DNA of 64,000 nucleotides from Saccharomonospora sp. CUA-673 (GTDB lineage Bacteria > Actinomycetota > Actinomycetes > Mycobacteriales > Pseudonocardiaceae), in assembly GCF_001942305.1 (NCBI RefSeq), contig NZ_MKKE01000033.1:186001-250000 (forward strand), read 5' to 3'. Under the pieces are notes generated by a model, which had not been told where the DNA came from, made no database searches, and worked only from the letters and a program-made list of their open reading frames with translations. Each line of letters starts with the position of its first letter. Position 1 is the first letter of the stretch. Made by a program: the position numbers and the translations under genes. Below are positions 7,892 through 17,890 of the stretch, piece by piece.

Positions 7892-9833
7892 TCAGTGGCG
7901 GTGGATGAGCGGGACTCGCGGGGCCGGCTTCTCCGACAGCGGCAGTTCGTAGCGCTGCGCCAGGTACGACGACATCTCCTTGAACAGCGGTGCCGCCGAG
8001 CTGCCCTCGGGGGTGGTCGTGTCGGGTGCGTCGAGGCGGATGCCCACGACGAACCGCGGGTCCTCGGCCGGCAGCATGCCGCGAACGTGATGTTGTACAG
8101 GTCGCGGCTGTAGGCGCCCGTCTCAGGTTGATCTGCTGACCCGTGCCCGTCTTGCCCGACACCTGGTAGCCCTCCATGGCCGCCTGCGGAGCGGTGCCGG
8201 CCTCGTAGGAATCGCCGTCCTGCACGGTGCCGCGCAGCATGTCACGCACCTGCTCGGCGGTGTTCGGGCTGACCACGCGGGTCTCCTCCGGCTTCGGCTC
8301 GGCCACGCGCCTGCCGTCCGGACCGCGCGTCGCCGACACCACTCGCGGCTCCACACGCACGCCGTCGTTCGCGATCGCCTGGTACATGCTGGTCATCTGC
8401 AGCACCGTCATCGACAGACCCTGGCCGATGGGCAGGTTGCCGAACGTCGTGCCCGACCACTGGTTCCGCGGCGGGATGTAGCCGGGGCTCTCACCCGGCA
8501 GCCCCGCCCCGGTGCGGGTCCCCAGGCCGAACTTCTTCAGGTACTCCAGGTACCGGTCCGGACCGAGCTCGTCGGACAACATCAGCGTGCCGACGTTCGA
8601 CGACTTCGCGAAGATGCCCGTCGTCGTGAACGGCTGCGTGCCGTGCTCCCACGCGTCGTGCACCGTGTGGTCGGCCACGCGGATCGACCCGGGAACCTGG
8701 TGCACGCTCTCGGGCTTGGTGACGCCCTCCTCGATCGCACCGGCCGCGGTGATCAGCTTGTTCACCGAGCCCGGCTCGAACGGCTCGGTGACGGCCTTGT
8801 CGGTCAGCAGATCCGGGTCGAGGTTGCCGGGGTCGAGCGTCTTGTCGCTGGCGAGGCTGTAGATCTCGCCCGTCTCGGCGTCCAGCACCACCGCGCTGCC
8901 GCCGTCGGCGTCCGACTTCTCGACGTAGTCGGCCAGCATGCGCTGCACGTTGTACTGCACGTCCGAGTCGATCGTCAGCTCGAGGTCCGAGCCGGCCGTC
9001 GCCTCCTGCAGGTCGCGTTCCGTGCCCGGGATGACGACGTTGGTGCCCTGCGCGGTCTGCACCACCTGCCGGCCCGACTTGCCGGTCAGCACGTCGTTGC
9101 GCGCGCTCTCCAACCCCGCCAGACCCTCGATGTTGTGCTTGGACTGGTCCGGGTCCTCCATGCGCCAGTTCGCGAAACCGACGATGTTCGAACCGACATT
9201 GCCGGCCGGGTACTCGCGCTTGGCCCGCTCCTCGTACCCGATCTCGGGGTACTTGGCCTGGATCTCGTCCGCCACCGACGGCTGCACGTCGTCGACCAGG
9301 TACGTGAACGACGACTCGCGGTCGCGCAGGTCCTCGAGCAGATCCTGTTCGGTCGTCTTGCCGGGCACCTTGCGGGCGATGAACTCGGCGATCTCCTGGA
9401 CGCGGGAGTCGTAGTTCTCGTCGGAGTTCGGGTTGTTCTTCTCGAACTCCTGCCATTCCTTACGCATCAACCGCAGGTTCGCCCACAGCGTGCGCGTCTC
9501 GACGCTGAACGCCAACTGGGCGCCGTTGCGGTCGAGGATGTCACCGCGCTGGGCCGGGATGTCGATGGTCGCCGTGCTCTGCCGCTCCGCCCGCGCCGAC
9601 AACGCCTCGGCCTGGAAACCCTGCACGTACACGAGCTTGAGGCAGGTCGCTGCGAGGATCACCGCCAACACGATGCGTCCGACGGCGAAGCGCTGCTGCG
9701 TGCCACCGGTGGCTGCGGCCGCCCCGCCGACGGCGCCGCGCGCCTTCGCCGAGTAGGTACGGCCTCCCCCGCGGCCACGCCCTGCCGACGGCCGGTTCGG
9801 TCCCGCCCCGCCGGCCGGTCGCTTCGGTCGCAT
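7892..9833 (-). CDS. ftsI: Peptidoglycan transpeptidase FtsI/PBP3 (class B PBP), two frameshifts near the 3' end
   Basis: About 647 aa once repaired. It has a basic cytoplasmic N-terminus, a membrane anchor near residues 50-70 (IVLAVILAATCLKLVYVQ), the PBP dimer domain (ATIDIPAQRGDILDRNGAQLA), and a transpeptidase domain with EPGSVNK (catalytic Ser-x-x-Lys), AKSSN (SxN) and SGKTGTGQQ (KTG). It cross-links septal peptidoglycan with FtsW/FtsL/FtsQ. After GQQIN the frame is lost at ~8126 and again at ~8083. Adding one base at each gives PETGAYSRDLYNITFAGMLPAED and then the normal end (PLIHRH). Loss of an essential gene is not credible, so these are probable sequence errors. It is the last gene of the local dcw block; murE does not follow. 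Confidence 0.93.
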
Positions 9834-9952
9834 CGGTCCCCTCCGGATCGCTCCCGCGGGCCGCCGCCCTCGCGGCTCGCCCCACCGTCAGTCCACAGTC
9901 TCCCCGCCGGCACCGCCCGCACCGGCGTACGCGCGTACCCCGCGCGTGTCGG

Positions 9953-10747
9953 TCAGCCCTGGGCCTCGGGGGCTGGCTCGCCGTCACCGCCGGGTCCGGC
10001 GCCGCCCTCGGGACGGTCACCCTGGCCCTCGGCCGCGGCGTCGGCCTGGCGGTTCTCGCCGTCCGGGCCGCCACCGCCGTTGCCGCCGTTGCCGCCGTTG
10101 CCGTTGTCACCGCCGCGCTGTTCGTCGGCGGCACCGTTCCCCCCGGCGTTCGGGTTGTCCCCGGCGTTGTTGTCGGGCGCGGCGGGTGGGGGCGGCGGAG
10201 CGGGCTTCTCGGCCTTCTCCGGATCGCCGACGACGCGGACCTTGCCGTCGTCGCCCACGACCAGCCGGGCCGGGTCACCGCCGGGCACCATGCCGAGCTT
10301 CTCGGCCCGGTCGGCCAGCTGACCGGGCGCCTCGGCCGTGGCGACCTCGTGTGTGAGTTCCTCGGTGCGTTCGGCCAGATCGGCGTTCGACTGGCGCAGC
10401 TCCTCGAGCCGGTACGAATCGGAGATGGCCTGCGTCGACAACCACAGCGTCGTCGCGACGCCCACGGCCATCAGCGCCATCAGCATGAGCACGAACGAGG
10501 CGCGCGAGCGCGGCAGGCGCAGCTTGAGGCGCAGACGCAGCGGTTCGGCCTGCTCACGCTGTTCGGTCTGGCGCTGCACCGAGTCGACGCGCTGCGCCCG
10601 GCGGGCGTAGGCGCGTTCGGCGGCGGAACTGCGGCGGCGCGGTGCGCCGGTGTCGGGTGCGGCGGCCGGTGCCTGCCGCGTGCCGCGCCGCGGGCTCTGC
10701 CGCGGACGTTCGTCCGGCTGCGGGCGAGGACGTGCGGGTGCGGTCAT
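9953..10747 (-). CDS. ftsL: FtsL-like cell-division protein with long Gly/Asn-rich tail
   Basis: 264 aa, between rsmH and ftsI. The start ATG shares one base with the rsmH stop (TGATGA). It has a basic, Pro/Arg-rich cytoplasmic N-terminus (~80 residues), one membrane helix (ASFVLMLMALMAVGVATTLWL), and a short extracellular coiled coil (YRLEELRQSNADLAERTEELTHE). It ends in the FtsL/DivIC-like region LADRAEKLGMVPGGDPARLVV. FtsL scaffolds FtsQ-FtsB and activates FtsWI at the septum. The last ~90 residues are unusual: Pro runs, then many Gly/Asn repeats (NGNGGNGGNGGGG) and acidic low-complexity sequence outside the membrane. Identification is by position and topology more than by sequence. Confidence 0.8.
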   Translation of the reverse strand: MTAPARPRPQPDERPRQSPRRGTRQAPAAAPDTGAPRRRSSAAERAYARRAQRVDSVQRQTEQREQAEPLRLRLKLRLPRSRASFVLMLMALMAVGVATTLWLSTQAISDSYRLEELRQSNADLAERTEELTHEVATAEAPGQLADRAEKLGMVPGGDPARLVVGDDGKVRVVGDPEKAEKPAPPPPPAAPDNNAGDNPNAGGNGAADEQRGGDNGNGGNGGNGGGGPDGENRQADAAAEGQGDRPEGGAGPGGDGEPAPEAQG

Positions 10748-11703
10748 CAGGCAGCCGCTCCAATCCGTTCGGCCGCGCGCAGACGGACGGACGCCGCACG
10801 CGGGTTGTGCTCGGTTTCCTCGGCACCAGCCTTCTCGGCACCGCGGGTCAACAGGCGGAACTCGGGGCCGTGCCCGGGAAGTTCCACGGGCAGCCCCTCT
10901 GGGGTTCGGGACGTGGACCGCTCGGCGAGGGCGCGCTTGACGATGCGGTCCTCGAGCGACTGGTAGGCCTCGACGACGATCCGGCCGCCGTCGGCGAGCG
11001 CGTCCAGCGCCGCCGGCACGGCCGCACGCAGCACGTCGAGCTCACGGTTGACCTCGATGCGCAGCGCCTGGAACGTCCGCTTGGCCGGGTGTCCCCCGGT
11101 GCGCCGGCTGGCGGCCGGCACGGCGTCGTAGAGCAGCTCCACGAGACGTCCGCTGCGGCTGAAGGGTTCCTTGTCCCGTTCGGCCACGACGGCCTTCGCG
11201 ATGCGCTGGGCGAACCGCTCCTCGCCGTACTCGCGCAGGATGCGCGTGAGGTCGGCGACCGAGTAGGTGTTGAGCACGTCGGCCGCGCTGGAGCCGGTGG
11301 TCGGGTCCATGCGCATGTCGAGCGGTGCGTCCTGGGCGTAGGCGAATCCGCGGTCGGCGACGTCGAGCTGCATCGACGACACCCCGAGGTCCATCAGGAC
11401 GCCGTCCACCGCGGGCAGCTCGAGTCGGTCGAGGACGCTGGGCAGTTCGTCGTAGACGGCGTGGACGTACTCGACGCGGTCGCCGTGCGGCGCGAGCCGC
11501 TGCCGGGAGCGTTCGAGTGCCGCGGGATCGCGGTCCAGACCGATGAGGGTGAGGCGGGGGTGAGCGGACAGCAGCGCGTCCGCGTGACCGCCGAGACCGA
11601 GCGTGGTGTCGACGAGAACGGCGTCGCGATCGGCGAGCGCCGGGGTGAACAATTCGACGACCCGGTCGAGGAGAACGGGAAGGTGAGCGGCATCGCTGGT
11701 CAT
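10747..11703 (-). CDS. rsmH: 16S rRNA m4C1402 methyltransferase RsmH (MraW)
   Basis: 318 aa, normal length. It starts [15 protein letters not shown]. The SAM-binding site is [19 protein letters not shown], followed by GLDRDPAAL. The conserved blocks [29 protein letters not shown] and [15 protein letters not shown] are present, as is [13 protein letters not shown]. It methylates N4 of C1402 in 16S rRNA using SAM. It lies between mraZ and ftsL in the usual dcw order, with its stop overlapping the ftsL start by one base. The gap to mraZ is 192 bp and holds a large hairpin. Confidence 0.95.
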   Translation of the reverse strand: MTSDAAHLPVLLDRVVELFTPALADRDAVLVDTTLGLGGHADALLSAHPRLTLIGLDRDPAALERSRQRLAPHGDRVEYVHAVYDELPSVLDRLELPAVDGVLMDLGVSSMQLDVADRGFAYAQDAPLDMRMDPTTGSSAADVLNTYSVADLTRILREYGEERFAQRIAKAVVAERDKEPFSRSGRLVELLYDAVPAASRRTGGHPAKRTFQALRIEVNRELDVLRAAVPAALDALADGGRIVVEAYQSLEDRIVKRALAERSTSRTPEGLPVELPGHGPEFRLLTRGAEKAGAEETEHNPRAASVRLRAAERIGAAA

Positions 11704-11782
11704 GACGCGCCCCCTTTCCTCCCGGCGGCCCCGTTTCCGCCGAATTCAACGCGAATACGTTCCGAATTCGATTCGGCGGCGG

Positions 11783-11852
11783 GCGGATGCCTTCAGGTTG
11801 CGGGCCTGATACCGGGGAAGGTGTATCAGGGCCGCAGCCTGAGGACATCCGC
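11783..11852. repeat. Large imperfect inverted repeat between mraZ and rsmH
   Basis: Two 30-nt arms (11783-11812 and 11823-11852) pair at 26 of 30 positions around a 10-nt loop. The ends are GCGGATG and CATCCGC. In the minus-strand mRNA one of the four differences becomes a G-U pair. It lies about 80 bp upstream of the rsmH start. It could be an attenuator, an RNase processing site inside the dcw transcript, or a mobile palindromic element. Confidence 0.7.
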
Positions 11853-11895
11853 ACCGAAGCCGATTTCCGACGGTTCCCTACGCCGCCGGAGCGAC

Positions 11896-12327
11896 TCAGA
11901 AAACGCCGGGCAGGATCTCCTCCTGCGCCTTCGCGTAGTTGTCCTCGTTGTCGTCGAGATAGGACTGCCACGCCTCGGAGTCCCAAATCTCCAACCTGGT
12001 GATCGCACCGATCACCACACACTCCTTGTTGAGCCCGGCATAACGCCTGAGCTCGGACGCGATCGCGATGCGCCCCTGCCCGTCGGGTCGCTGTTCATCG
12101 GTCCCCGCGAAGAGGTACCGCTGATACGCCCGCACCGATTCGTTCGTGAACGGCGCCTCGGCGACCTTCCGAGCCATCTGCTCGAACTCCGCCCGCGGGA
12201 AGACGTAGAGGCAGTGGTCCTGACCCTTGGTGATCATCAGGCCCCCTGCCAACGCTTCCCGGAACTTCGCGGGCAACGTCAGCCGCCCCTTGTCGTCCAG
12301 CTTCGGGGTGTGAGTGCCGAGGAACAT
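11896..12327 (-). CDS. mraZ: Transcriptional regulator MraZ
   Basis: 143 aa, normal size. Two AbrB-like SpoVT repeats are seen: [25 protein letters not shown] at the N-terminus and [18 protein letters not shown] in the second half. The DxxGR signature is present in both (DDKGR, DGQGR). MraZ forms ring oligomers that bind direct TGGG-type repeats in the dcw promoter, and it represses that operon in E. coli. It is the first gene of the local dcw block. A promoter with GTGGG repeats between its -35 and -10 lies about 90 bp upstream, so autoregulation is expected. Confidence 0.95.
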   Translation of the reverse strand: MFLGTHTPKLDDKGRLTLPAKFREALAGGLMITKGQDHCLYVFPRAEFEQMARKVAEAPFTNESVRAYQRYLFAGTDEQRPDGQGRIAIASELRRYAGLNKECVVIGAITRLEIWDSEAWQSYLDDNEDNYAKAQEEILPGVF

Positions 12328-12417
12328 CGGCCTCCACCTCCCCTACCGATCCAGCAGGCCTCCCTGTCGGACCCACCGGAACCGGCCACGGAGCTCCCTT
12401 CCGCCCCACTGATCACC

Positions 12418-12445
12418 ACCGTACCCCACTTCCCACCACAGTCAA
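12418..12445 (-). promoter_or_regulatory. Probable mraZ promoter with MraZ-box-like repeats in the spacer
   Basis: On the minus strand: TTGACT (12440-12445), a 16-bp spacer, then TACGGT (12418-12423). The spacer reads GTGGTGGGAAGTGGGG, two direct GTGGG repeats of the kind bound by MraZ, and a further GTGGGG occurs just downstream (12405-12410). Repressor binding here would block RNA polymerase. The hexamers are good matches to actinobacterial primary-sigma promoters; the start site is not proven. Confidence 0.55.
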
Positions 12446-12510
12446 CGGGAAAACACGGGGATTCACGGGACATCGGCCACAGATTCGCAGGTCAGCGCGG
12501 TGGTTGGCAG

Positions 12511-12709
12511 GTGGGGCAGGGTGGGGGGATATCGCCGAGGCGGGGGATGTTCGGCGGGGTTCGGGCCCGTCGGGACGCCGGATCCGGCCGGTTTTCGAGC
12601 GTCGCCGACCCGCCACGGACGGCCCGGGGCCGCCCGTGGGTGATCGTGGGGAACGCCCGGGGACGACGGTGGGGAACCGTGGTGGGGCGCCGTGGAGCCC
12701 CGGGTGGGG
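12511..12709 (+). repeat. Array of GTGGGG repeats in the mraZ upstream region
   Basis: The ~410 bp between mraZ and espG hold no convincing gene. On the plus strand GTGGGG occurs at 12511, 12521, 12646, 12669, 12682 and 12704, three of them extended to GTGGGGAAC. They face opposite to the promoter repeats. They may be extra MraZ sites or simple G-rich sequence. Confidence 0.45.
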
Positions 12710-12736
12710 AACGGTGGAGAGCCGCGGCGGGCGCGA

Positions 12737-13546
12737 TCAGCCCCGGACCGGTGCCCCGTCCTCCGCATCAGCCAGATCGGCCAGTCGCGCGGCGACGCGG
12801 TCCCGATCGGCCGGCGCCACGCTCGTCCAGCTCCGGCCGTCGCCGCCGCGGTGGGTCACACCCGTGTAGGCGCCGACATCGGTCAGGAACCACGTCGCGC
12901 CACCCAGCCGGCGCGGCGGCTCCCCCGCCGTACGCCGGGTCAGGGTGAACTGACCGGCCGCCAGTACCGGACGGGCCTGGATGGCCAGCGCCTCGCGGAC
13001 CTGCTGCTCGTACGCCCGCGAGCCCGCCGTGCCGTCGAACGCCCTGCCGTCGAACGCCGTGCCGTCGAACACCGGATCGTCGGCCGCCGACAGTGCGTCC
13101 GACGGGAGGTTCACCCCGGCACCGGGGCCGGGCTCGACGTCCGGCAGCACCCCCGCCGCGTCGGCGAACAGCCGGCCCTCGCCGACGGCGGCCACGCCGA
13201 TCGTGCGTTCAGGTTGCACGGCCAGCACACCGGGGCCGGTCCGGCTGCCGGCCAGCACCGCCCGCAACGGCTCCTCGTCGGCGGCCACGTCGAACAGGAA
13301 CTCGCACTCGATCGTCACCGGCGCCGACGCCAACGCCTCCAGCCGCGCACACAACACCTCGTCGACCCGGCCGCCCGGCAACAGGCCACGATCGGCCAGA
13401 TTGGCGTACACGTCCTCTCGGATCCACCGCCGCTCGGTGTCGGTCGCACCGCCGCTCGGGATCCGCAACACGCCGGGCCGGGGCGCGGCATCCGTGACGA
13501 CGTCCGACCAGAGGATGTCGAACGCCGAGGCCGAGACCCGGATCAT
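12737..13546 (-). CDS. EspG-family ESX secretion-associated protein
   Basis: 269 aa from an ATG overlapping the upstream stop (ATGA). The start MIRVSASAFDILWSDV, the pattern PPRRLGG...WFLTDVGAYTG near the end and the overall length fit the EspG family. These proteins are cytosolic chaperones that bind the tip of PE/PPE-type heterodimers and keep them ready for type VII secretion. Here EspG is the last gene of a five-gene operon with two small helical secreted-type proteins and a DUF3558 lipoprotein, so the helical proteins are its likely clients. No ESX core genes (EccB-E, MycP) are in the window. Confidence 0.8.
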   Translation of the reverse strand: MIRVSASAFDILWSDVVTDAAPRPGVLRIPSGGATDTERRWIREDVYANLADRGLLPGGRVDEVLCARLEALASAPVTIECEFLFDVAADEEPLRAVLAGSRTGPGVLAVQPERTIGVAAVGEGRLFADAAGVLPDVEPGPGAGVNLPSDALSAADDPVFDGTAFDGRAFDGTAGSRAYEQQVREALAIQARPVLAAGQFTLTRRTAGEPPRRLGGATWFLTDVGAYTGVTHRGGDGRSWTSVAPADRDRVAARLADLADAEDGAPVRG

Positions 13547-13740
13547 GCCCTGCTGCTCAGCGACGGCGGCGCCGCGAAACCGTCGCCCGGCACGGCGTCG
13601 CGCAGCGCGCGGTCCCGCGCGTACATCACGTCGATGGCGGTCTGCCGCGCCCGTTCGGCCTCGTGCCGACGTTCGGCCAGCGCACCCGCCAGGCCCGCCA
13701 ACGCCACCAGGTTCCCGGACGACGCGACGTCCCGGATCAT
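13543..13740 (-). CDS. Small helical protein in the ESX-associated operon
   Basis: 65 aa (MIRDVASSGNLVALAGLAGALAERRHEAERARQ...). The whole chain is predicted helical with no signal peptide or Cys. Both ends overlap neighbours by ATGA, which is strong evidence that the frame is real and translationally coupled. Size and position suggest a small secreted or chaperone-like partner for the WXG/PPE-like protein upstream. I do not recognise a named family. Confidence 0.65.
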   Translation of the reverse strand: MIRDVASSGNLVALAGLAGALAERRHEAERARQTAIDVMYARDRALRDAVPGDGFAAPPSLSSRA

Positions 13741-14108
13741 CCCGGCCGGTCGTACTCGACGGGTTCGGGCATCGCCGCCCGCGCCCGCGCCGCCGCGCCC
13801 GCCTGGGCCGACACGGCACCGCCCACCGACGTGGCGGCCTCCGCGCCGTGCCGCGCCCACGCGCCCGCGCGCGCCAACGCGGCCCGCAACGCGTCTCCCC
13901 CGTCGCCCTGCCATGCCTCCTCGGAGCCGCCCGCGGCACCGCTCAGCGTGTCCACCGCGGACTGCAGGCGCCCGGCCAGTTCGACCCAGCCGCGCGCGAT
14001 CTCACCCGCAGCCTCCGGGTCGTTACCGGCCTCGACCTCGGCCTTCAACTGCTCGTGGCTGTAACTCTCGTACCGCACCACCGGTTCGGGTGCCGTGTCT
14101 CCGCTCAT
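13737..14108 (-). CDS. PPE/WXG100-like helical protein
   Basis: 123 aa, starting at the ATG that overlaps the lipoprotein stop. It starts with a short region ending YESYSHEQLKAEVEAGND, then two long Ala-rich helices joined near SEEAWQGDGGDALRAALA. This contains a W-x-G motif (WQGDGG) at the turn, as in WXG100/PPE-fold proteins. The C-terminus (MPEPVEYDRPG) is short. It is probably a type VII secretion substrate forming a helical dimer with another protein of this operon, with EspG as chaperone. Assignment is by fold pattern and context. Confidence 0.7.
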   Translation of the reverse strand: MSGDTAPEPVVRYESYSHEQLKAEVEAGNDPEAAGEIARGWVELAGRLQSAVDTLSGAAGGSEEAWQGDGGDALRAALARAGAWARHGAEAATSVGGAVSAQAGAAARARAAMPEPVEYDRPG

Positions 14109-14692
14109 TCGGCCCTCCTGGGCAACTCGGGCTCGACCAGCTCGGCCACCGTCGTCGCCCGCTCGCACGACGACGCCGTGTCGGTGAAGTCCACAGAGGA
14201 CACATCGATGTGCACCGACGACCCCGGCCCCGTGGCCAGCACCACCGCGCACGTGCCGTCGTCGGCCGCGCGATCGGCCATCCGCACCGCATCGCGCGCA
14301 CCGATCCGCAGCCGCTCGACGTCGTCGGCGCCCGCCTCGAGGTCGGCCACCCCGGACGCGTCGTCGACCGTGATCGTCACGCCGCCCACACCCGGCTCGG
14401 TGTAGTCGCACGCCGGCGCGCCGGCGACGTCCCGCGGCTCGCCCGCCACCGACAGCCCCGCCGTCGACCGGTCCGCCGGGTCCAGCCACGCGCACGGATC
14501 GAGAGGTTCCGCACTCGGCGCGCTCGACGGGGGCGCGCTCCGCGTCGGCCGGGTGTCGTCCTGGGCCGTGCCTCCCTCGGCTGTGTCCCCCTGGGCGGCG
14601 TCTCCTCGGGGGTCGCCGCCGACGGCCTGACCGCAGCCCGCGACGAGCATGGCGATCGCCGGGACGGCGAGCAGGCTCAGCCGCCTTCGCAA
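14105..14692 (-). CDS. DUF3558 lipoprotein
   Basis: 195 aa. The signal peptide MRRRLSLLAVPAIAMLVAGC carries a lipobox (LVAGC). After it comes a Thr/Ser/Pro/Asp-rich linker of ~45 residues and then the DUF3558 domain, starting LDPCAWLDPADRSTAGL and containing CDYTEPGVGGVTITVDD. The conserved Cys pairs (DPCAW, ACDY, TCAV, SSCERA) suggest disulfides outside the cell. DUF3558 proteins often lie beside ESX-associated genes in Pseudonocardiaceae. The function is unknown. The gene overlaps the upstream ESX-like gene by 16 bp and the downstream one by 4 bp. Confidence 0.85.
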   Translation of the reverse strand: MRRRLSLLAVPAIAMLVAGCGQAVGGDPRGDAAQGDTAEGGTAQDDTRPTRSAPPSSAPSAEPLDPCAWLDPADRSTAGLSVAGEPRDVAGAPACDYTEPGVGGVTITVDDASGVADLEAGADDVERLRIGARDAVRMADRAADDGTCAVVLATGPGSSVHIDVSSVDFTDTASSCERATTVAELVEPELPRRAE

Positions 14693-15129
14693 TCCACACC
14701 GCCCATGTCGCCCGCGGCGTCCTCGTCGCGGGCCCGGTACTGCTCGAGCGCGGCGTCGATCTGCTCGCGCAGATCCGCCAACTGCCTGCCGAACTCGACG
14801 AGCGCCGGCACCGCCGCCCGCGCCGCCGCCGAGCCCTCACCGGAGGCCAGCGCGCCGATGGCCGTGCTCGCCTGCGACACATCGCCCGCGGGACCGCCAC
14901 CGGGTTCGATGCCGTAGCGCGCCATGAACTCGCCCAGCTCGCCCGCGTAGCCGCCGCCCAACGGGACCGAGCGCCCGAGCACCTTGGCCTCCCGCACCAT
15001 GCGCGCGACCTCGTCCTGCAGGCTGCTGATCTTGCGCAGGCTGTCCTGGGCCAGCTCGGGCGAGACCGTGAAGGCACCCGCCGGGATGTCCACCGGCCCC
15101 GTGACGGGCGCCGACGTCTCACCGGTCAT
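14677..15129 (-). CDS. First gene of ESX-associated operon, helical WXG/PE-like protein
   Basis: 150 aa. Two adjacent ATGs (15132, 15129) follow GGGAGG; the second has the better spacing and is used. After a Pro/Val-rich N-terminus the chain is helical: FTVSPELAQDSLRKISSLQDEVARM, a Gly-rich loop (PLGGGYAGELGEF), then a long C-terminal helix (FGRQLADLREQIDAALEQYRARD). It ends GDMGGVDCEGG, and the gene end overlaps the lipoprotein start. The pattern is that of actinobacterial WXG100-like or PE-domain-like secretion substrates. It is divergent from moxR, with ~240 bp between them containing a plus-strand TTGACA at 15315. Confidence 0.65.
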   Translation of the reverse strand: MTGETSAPVTGPVDIPAGAFTVSPELAQDSLRKISSLQDEVARMVREAKVLGRSVPLGGGYAGELGEFMARYGIEPGGGPAGDVSQASTAIGALASGEGSAAARAAVPALVEFGRQLADLREQIDAALEQYRARDEDAAGDMGGVDCEGG

Positions 15130-15372
15130 CATGCCTCCCATCCCGCACCGACCGAGTCGTCCGAGTCGTGGTCGAGCCACAGCCCAGCCGAGTCATAGCA
15201 CTACGTAACCGCACGATATCGGTGGGCAATACTAGAGGTCTGCCGGTCGCTGTAAACCCCAGGCCCGGCGCGGACCCGCGTCGCTCGGGGCGAATGTCTC
15301 GATTTCGCTTCTGTTTGACACACTTCGTGGGAACCTGGAAAACGGGCGTGGACGTGGGAACGTGGAGGTCGT

Positions 15373-16591
<1,219 letters not shown>

Positions 16592-16617
<26 letters not shown>

Positions 16618-17890
16618 ACCCGCGTTGCTGCGCGCACTGTCCGGTCTGACCACGCGCGGACGCTGTCTGCTCGCCGCCGGTGTCGCGGCAGCGATCTGCG
16701 CCGCGGTGCTCAACGAGCGGGGTTTACTGCGCATCGCGGTGTTCGTCATCGCCCTGCCGCTGTTGACCGTGCTGCTGGCGTCGGCCTCGCGCGTGCGCAT
16801 CGGCGCGCGGCGGCTGCTGTCGGAGGAACGTGTGCCCGTCGGCGGCGACGGGGAGGTGCGACTCGACCTGTGGCGTACGGGACGACTCCCCGCAGGCGAG
16901 ATCCTGCTCGAGGACCGCGTGCCGCAGGTCCTCGGCGTGCGGCCGCGGTTCGTCGTCGAACGCCTCCCCCACCATCCGGTGTCCCTGCGCTACCCGATCC
17001 GCCCCGGACTGCGCGGCGTGCACCGCATCGGCTCGTTGCGCGCGACCATCACCGACCCGTTCGGACTGTGCGAGTTCGACCGCGACCTGGCCCCGCCGTC
17101 GCGCATCGTCGTCGTCCCGCGCATCACGCGCCTGCAGGGCATGCCCGGTGGCGCCGGCACCGGTGGCGGTGAGACCGGCAACGTGCGCCTGCACGCCGGC
17201 CATGGCGAACCCGACGTCATGGTGCGCCAATACCGCACCGGCGACGACCTGCGGAAGGTCCACTGGCGCTCCACCGCCCGCCGCGACGAGGTCATGGTGC
17301 GCGTCGAGGAACGGCCCTGGCGCGGCGGGACGACCGTACTGCTCGACCACCGTGCCGCCGCCCACCACGGCATCGGCACCCCCGACGGCAGCCTCGAGTG
17401 GGCGATCGAGTTCGCCGCGAGCGCGTGCCTGCACCTCGGCCGCGCGGGCATGCCGGTGCGGCTGGTCAGCGGCAACGGCCTGCCCGTGGTCGACGCCCCG
17501 CAGCAGTCGGGACCGCAGGCCGACGGCGTGGTGCTCGACGCCCTCGCCGCGCTCCAACCCACGCACGACCGCGAACTCGCCACCGGCGCCGATCCGGGCC
17601 ACGGCCAGGAGCTCGTCGCCGTCCTCGGCACCATCGGTGCCCAGGGCGTCGCCGAGCTGACGAACGTGCGCACCCGCGGCGTCCGCAGCCTCGCCGTGCT
17701 CGTCGACACCGCCTCGTGGCCCGAACCGGGCCGACCCGCGGGCCCGCCGGTCGACGAGGCCGCGTCGCTGCTGCGGTCCGCGGGCTGGGGCGTCGTCGTC
17801 GCCGACCGCAGCATGCGCATCGACGAGGCGTGGACCCGGCTGTGCTCCATCCCGGCCCGCGGCCCGGTCCAGGCGGGAGGTGGCTGGTGA
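16592..17890 (+). CDS. DUF58 membrane protein (MoxR partner)
   Basis: 432 aa. Two membrane helices near the N-terminus (LLAAGVAAAICAAVL and IAVFVIALPLLTVLLA) are followed by a soluble region. The DUF58 signature VRQYRTGDDLRKVHWRSTARRDEVMVR lies near residues 211-237. A vWA-like C-terminal part follows (VLLDHRAAAHHG...SLEWAIEFAASA). DUF58 proteins work with MoxR ATPases in the cell envelope; the substrate is not known. It overlaps moxR by 26 bp and the transglutaminase by 4 bp (GTGA), so the three are translationally coupled. Confidence 0.9.

Noticed and set aside
11783..11852. Intrinsic terminator for mraZ
   Set aside because: It lies 44 bp beyond the mraZ stop but within an operon whose next genes need the same transcript, and it has no T-run; an attenuator or processing role is more likely.
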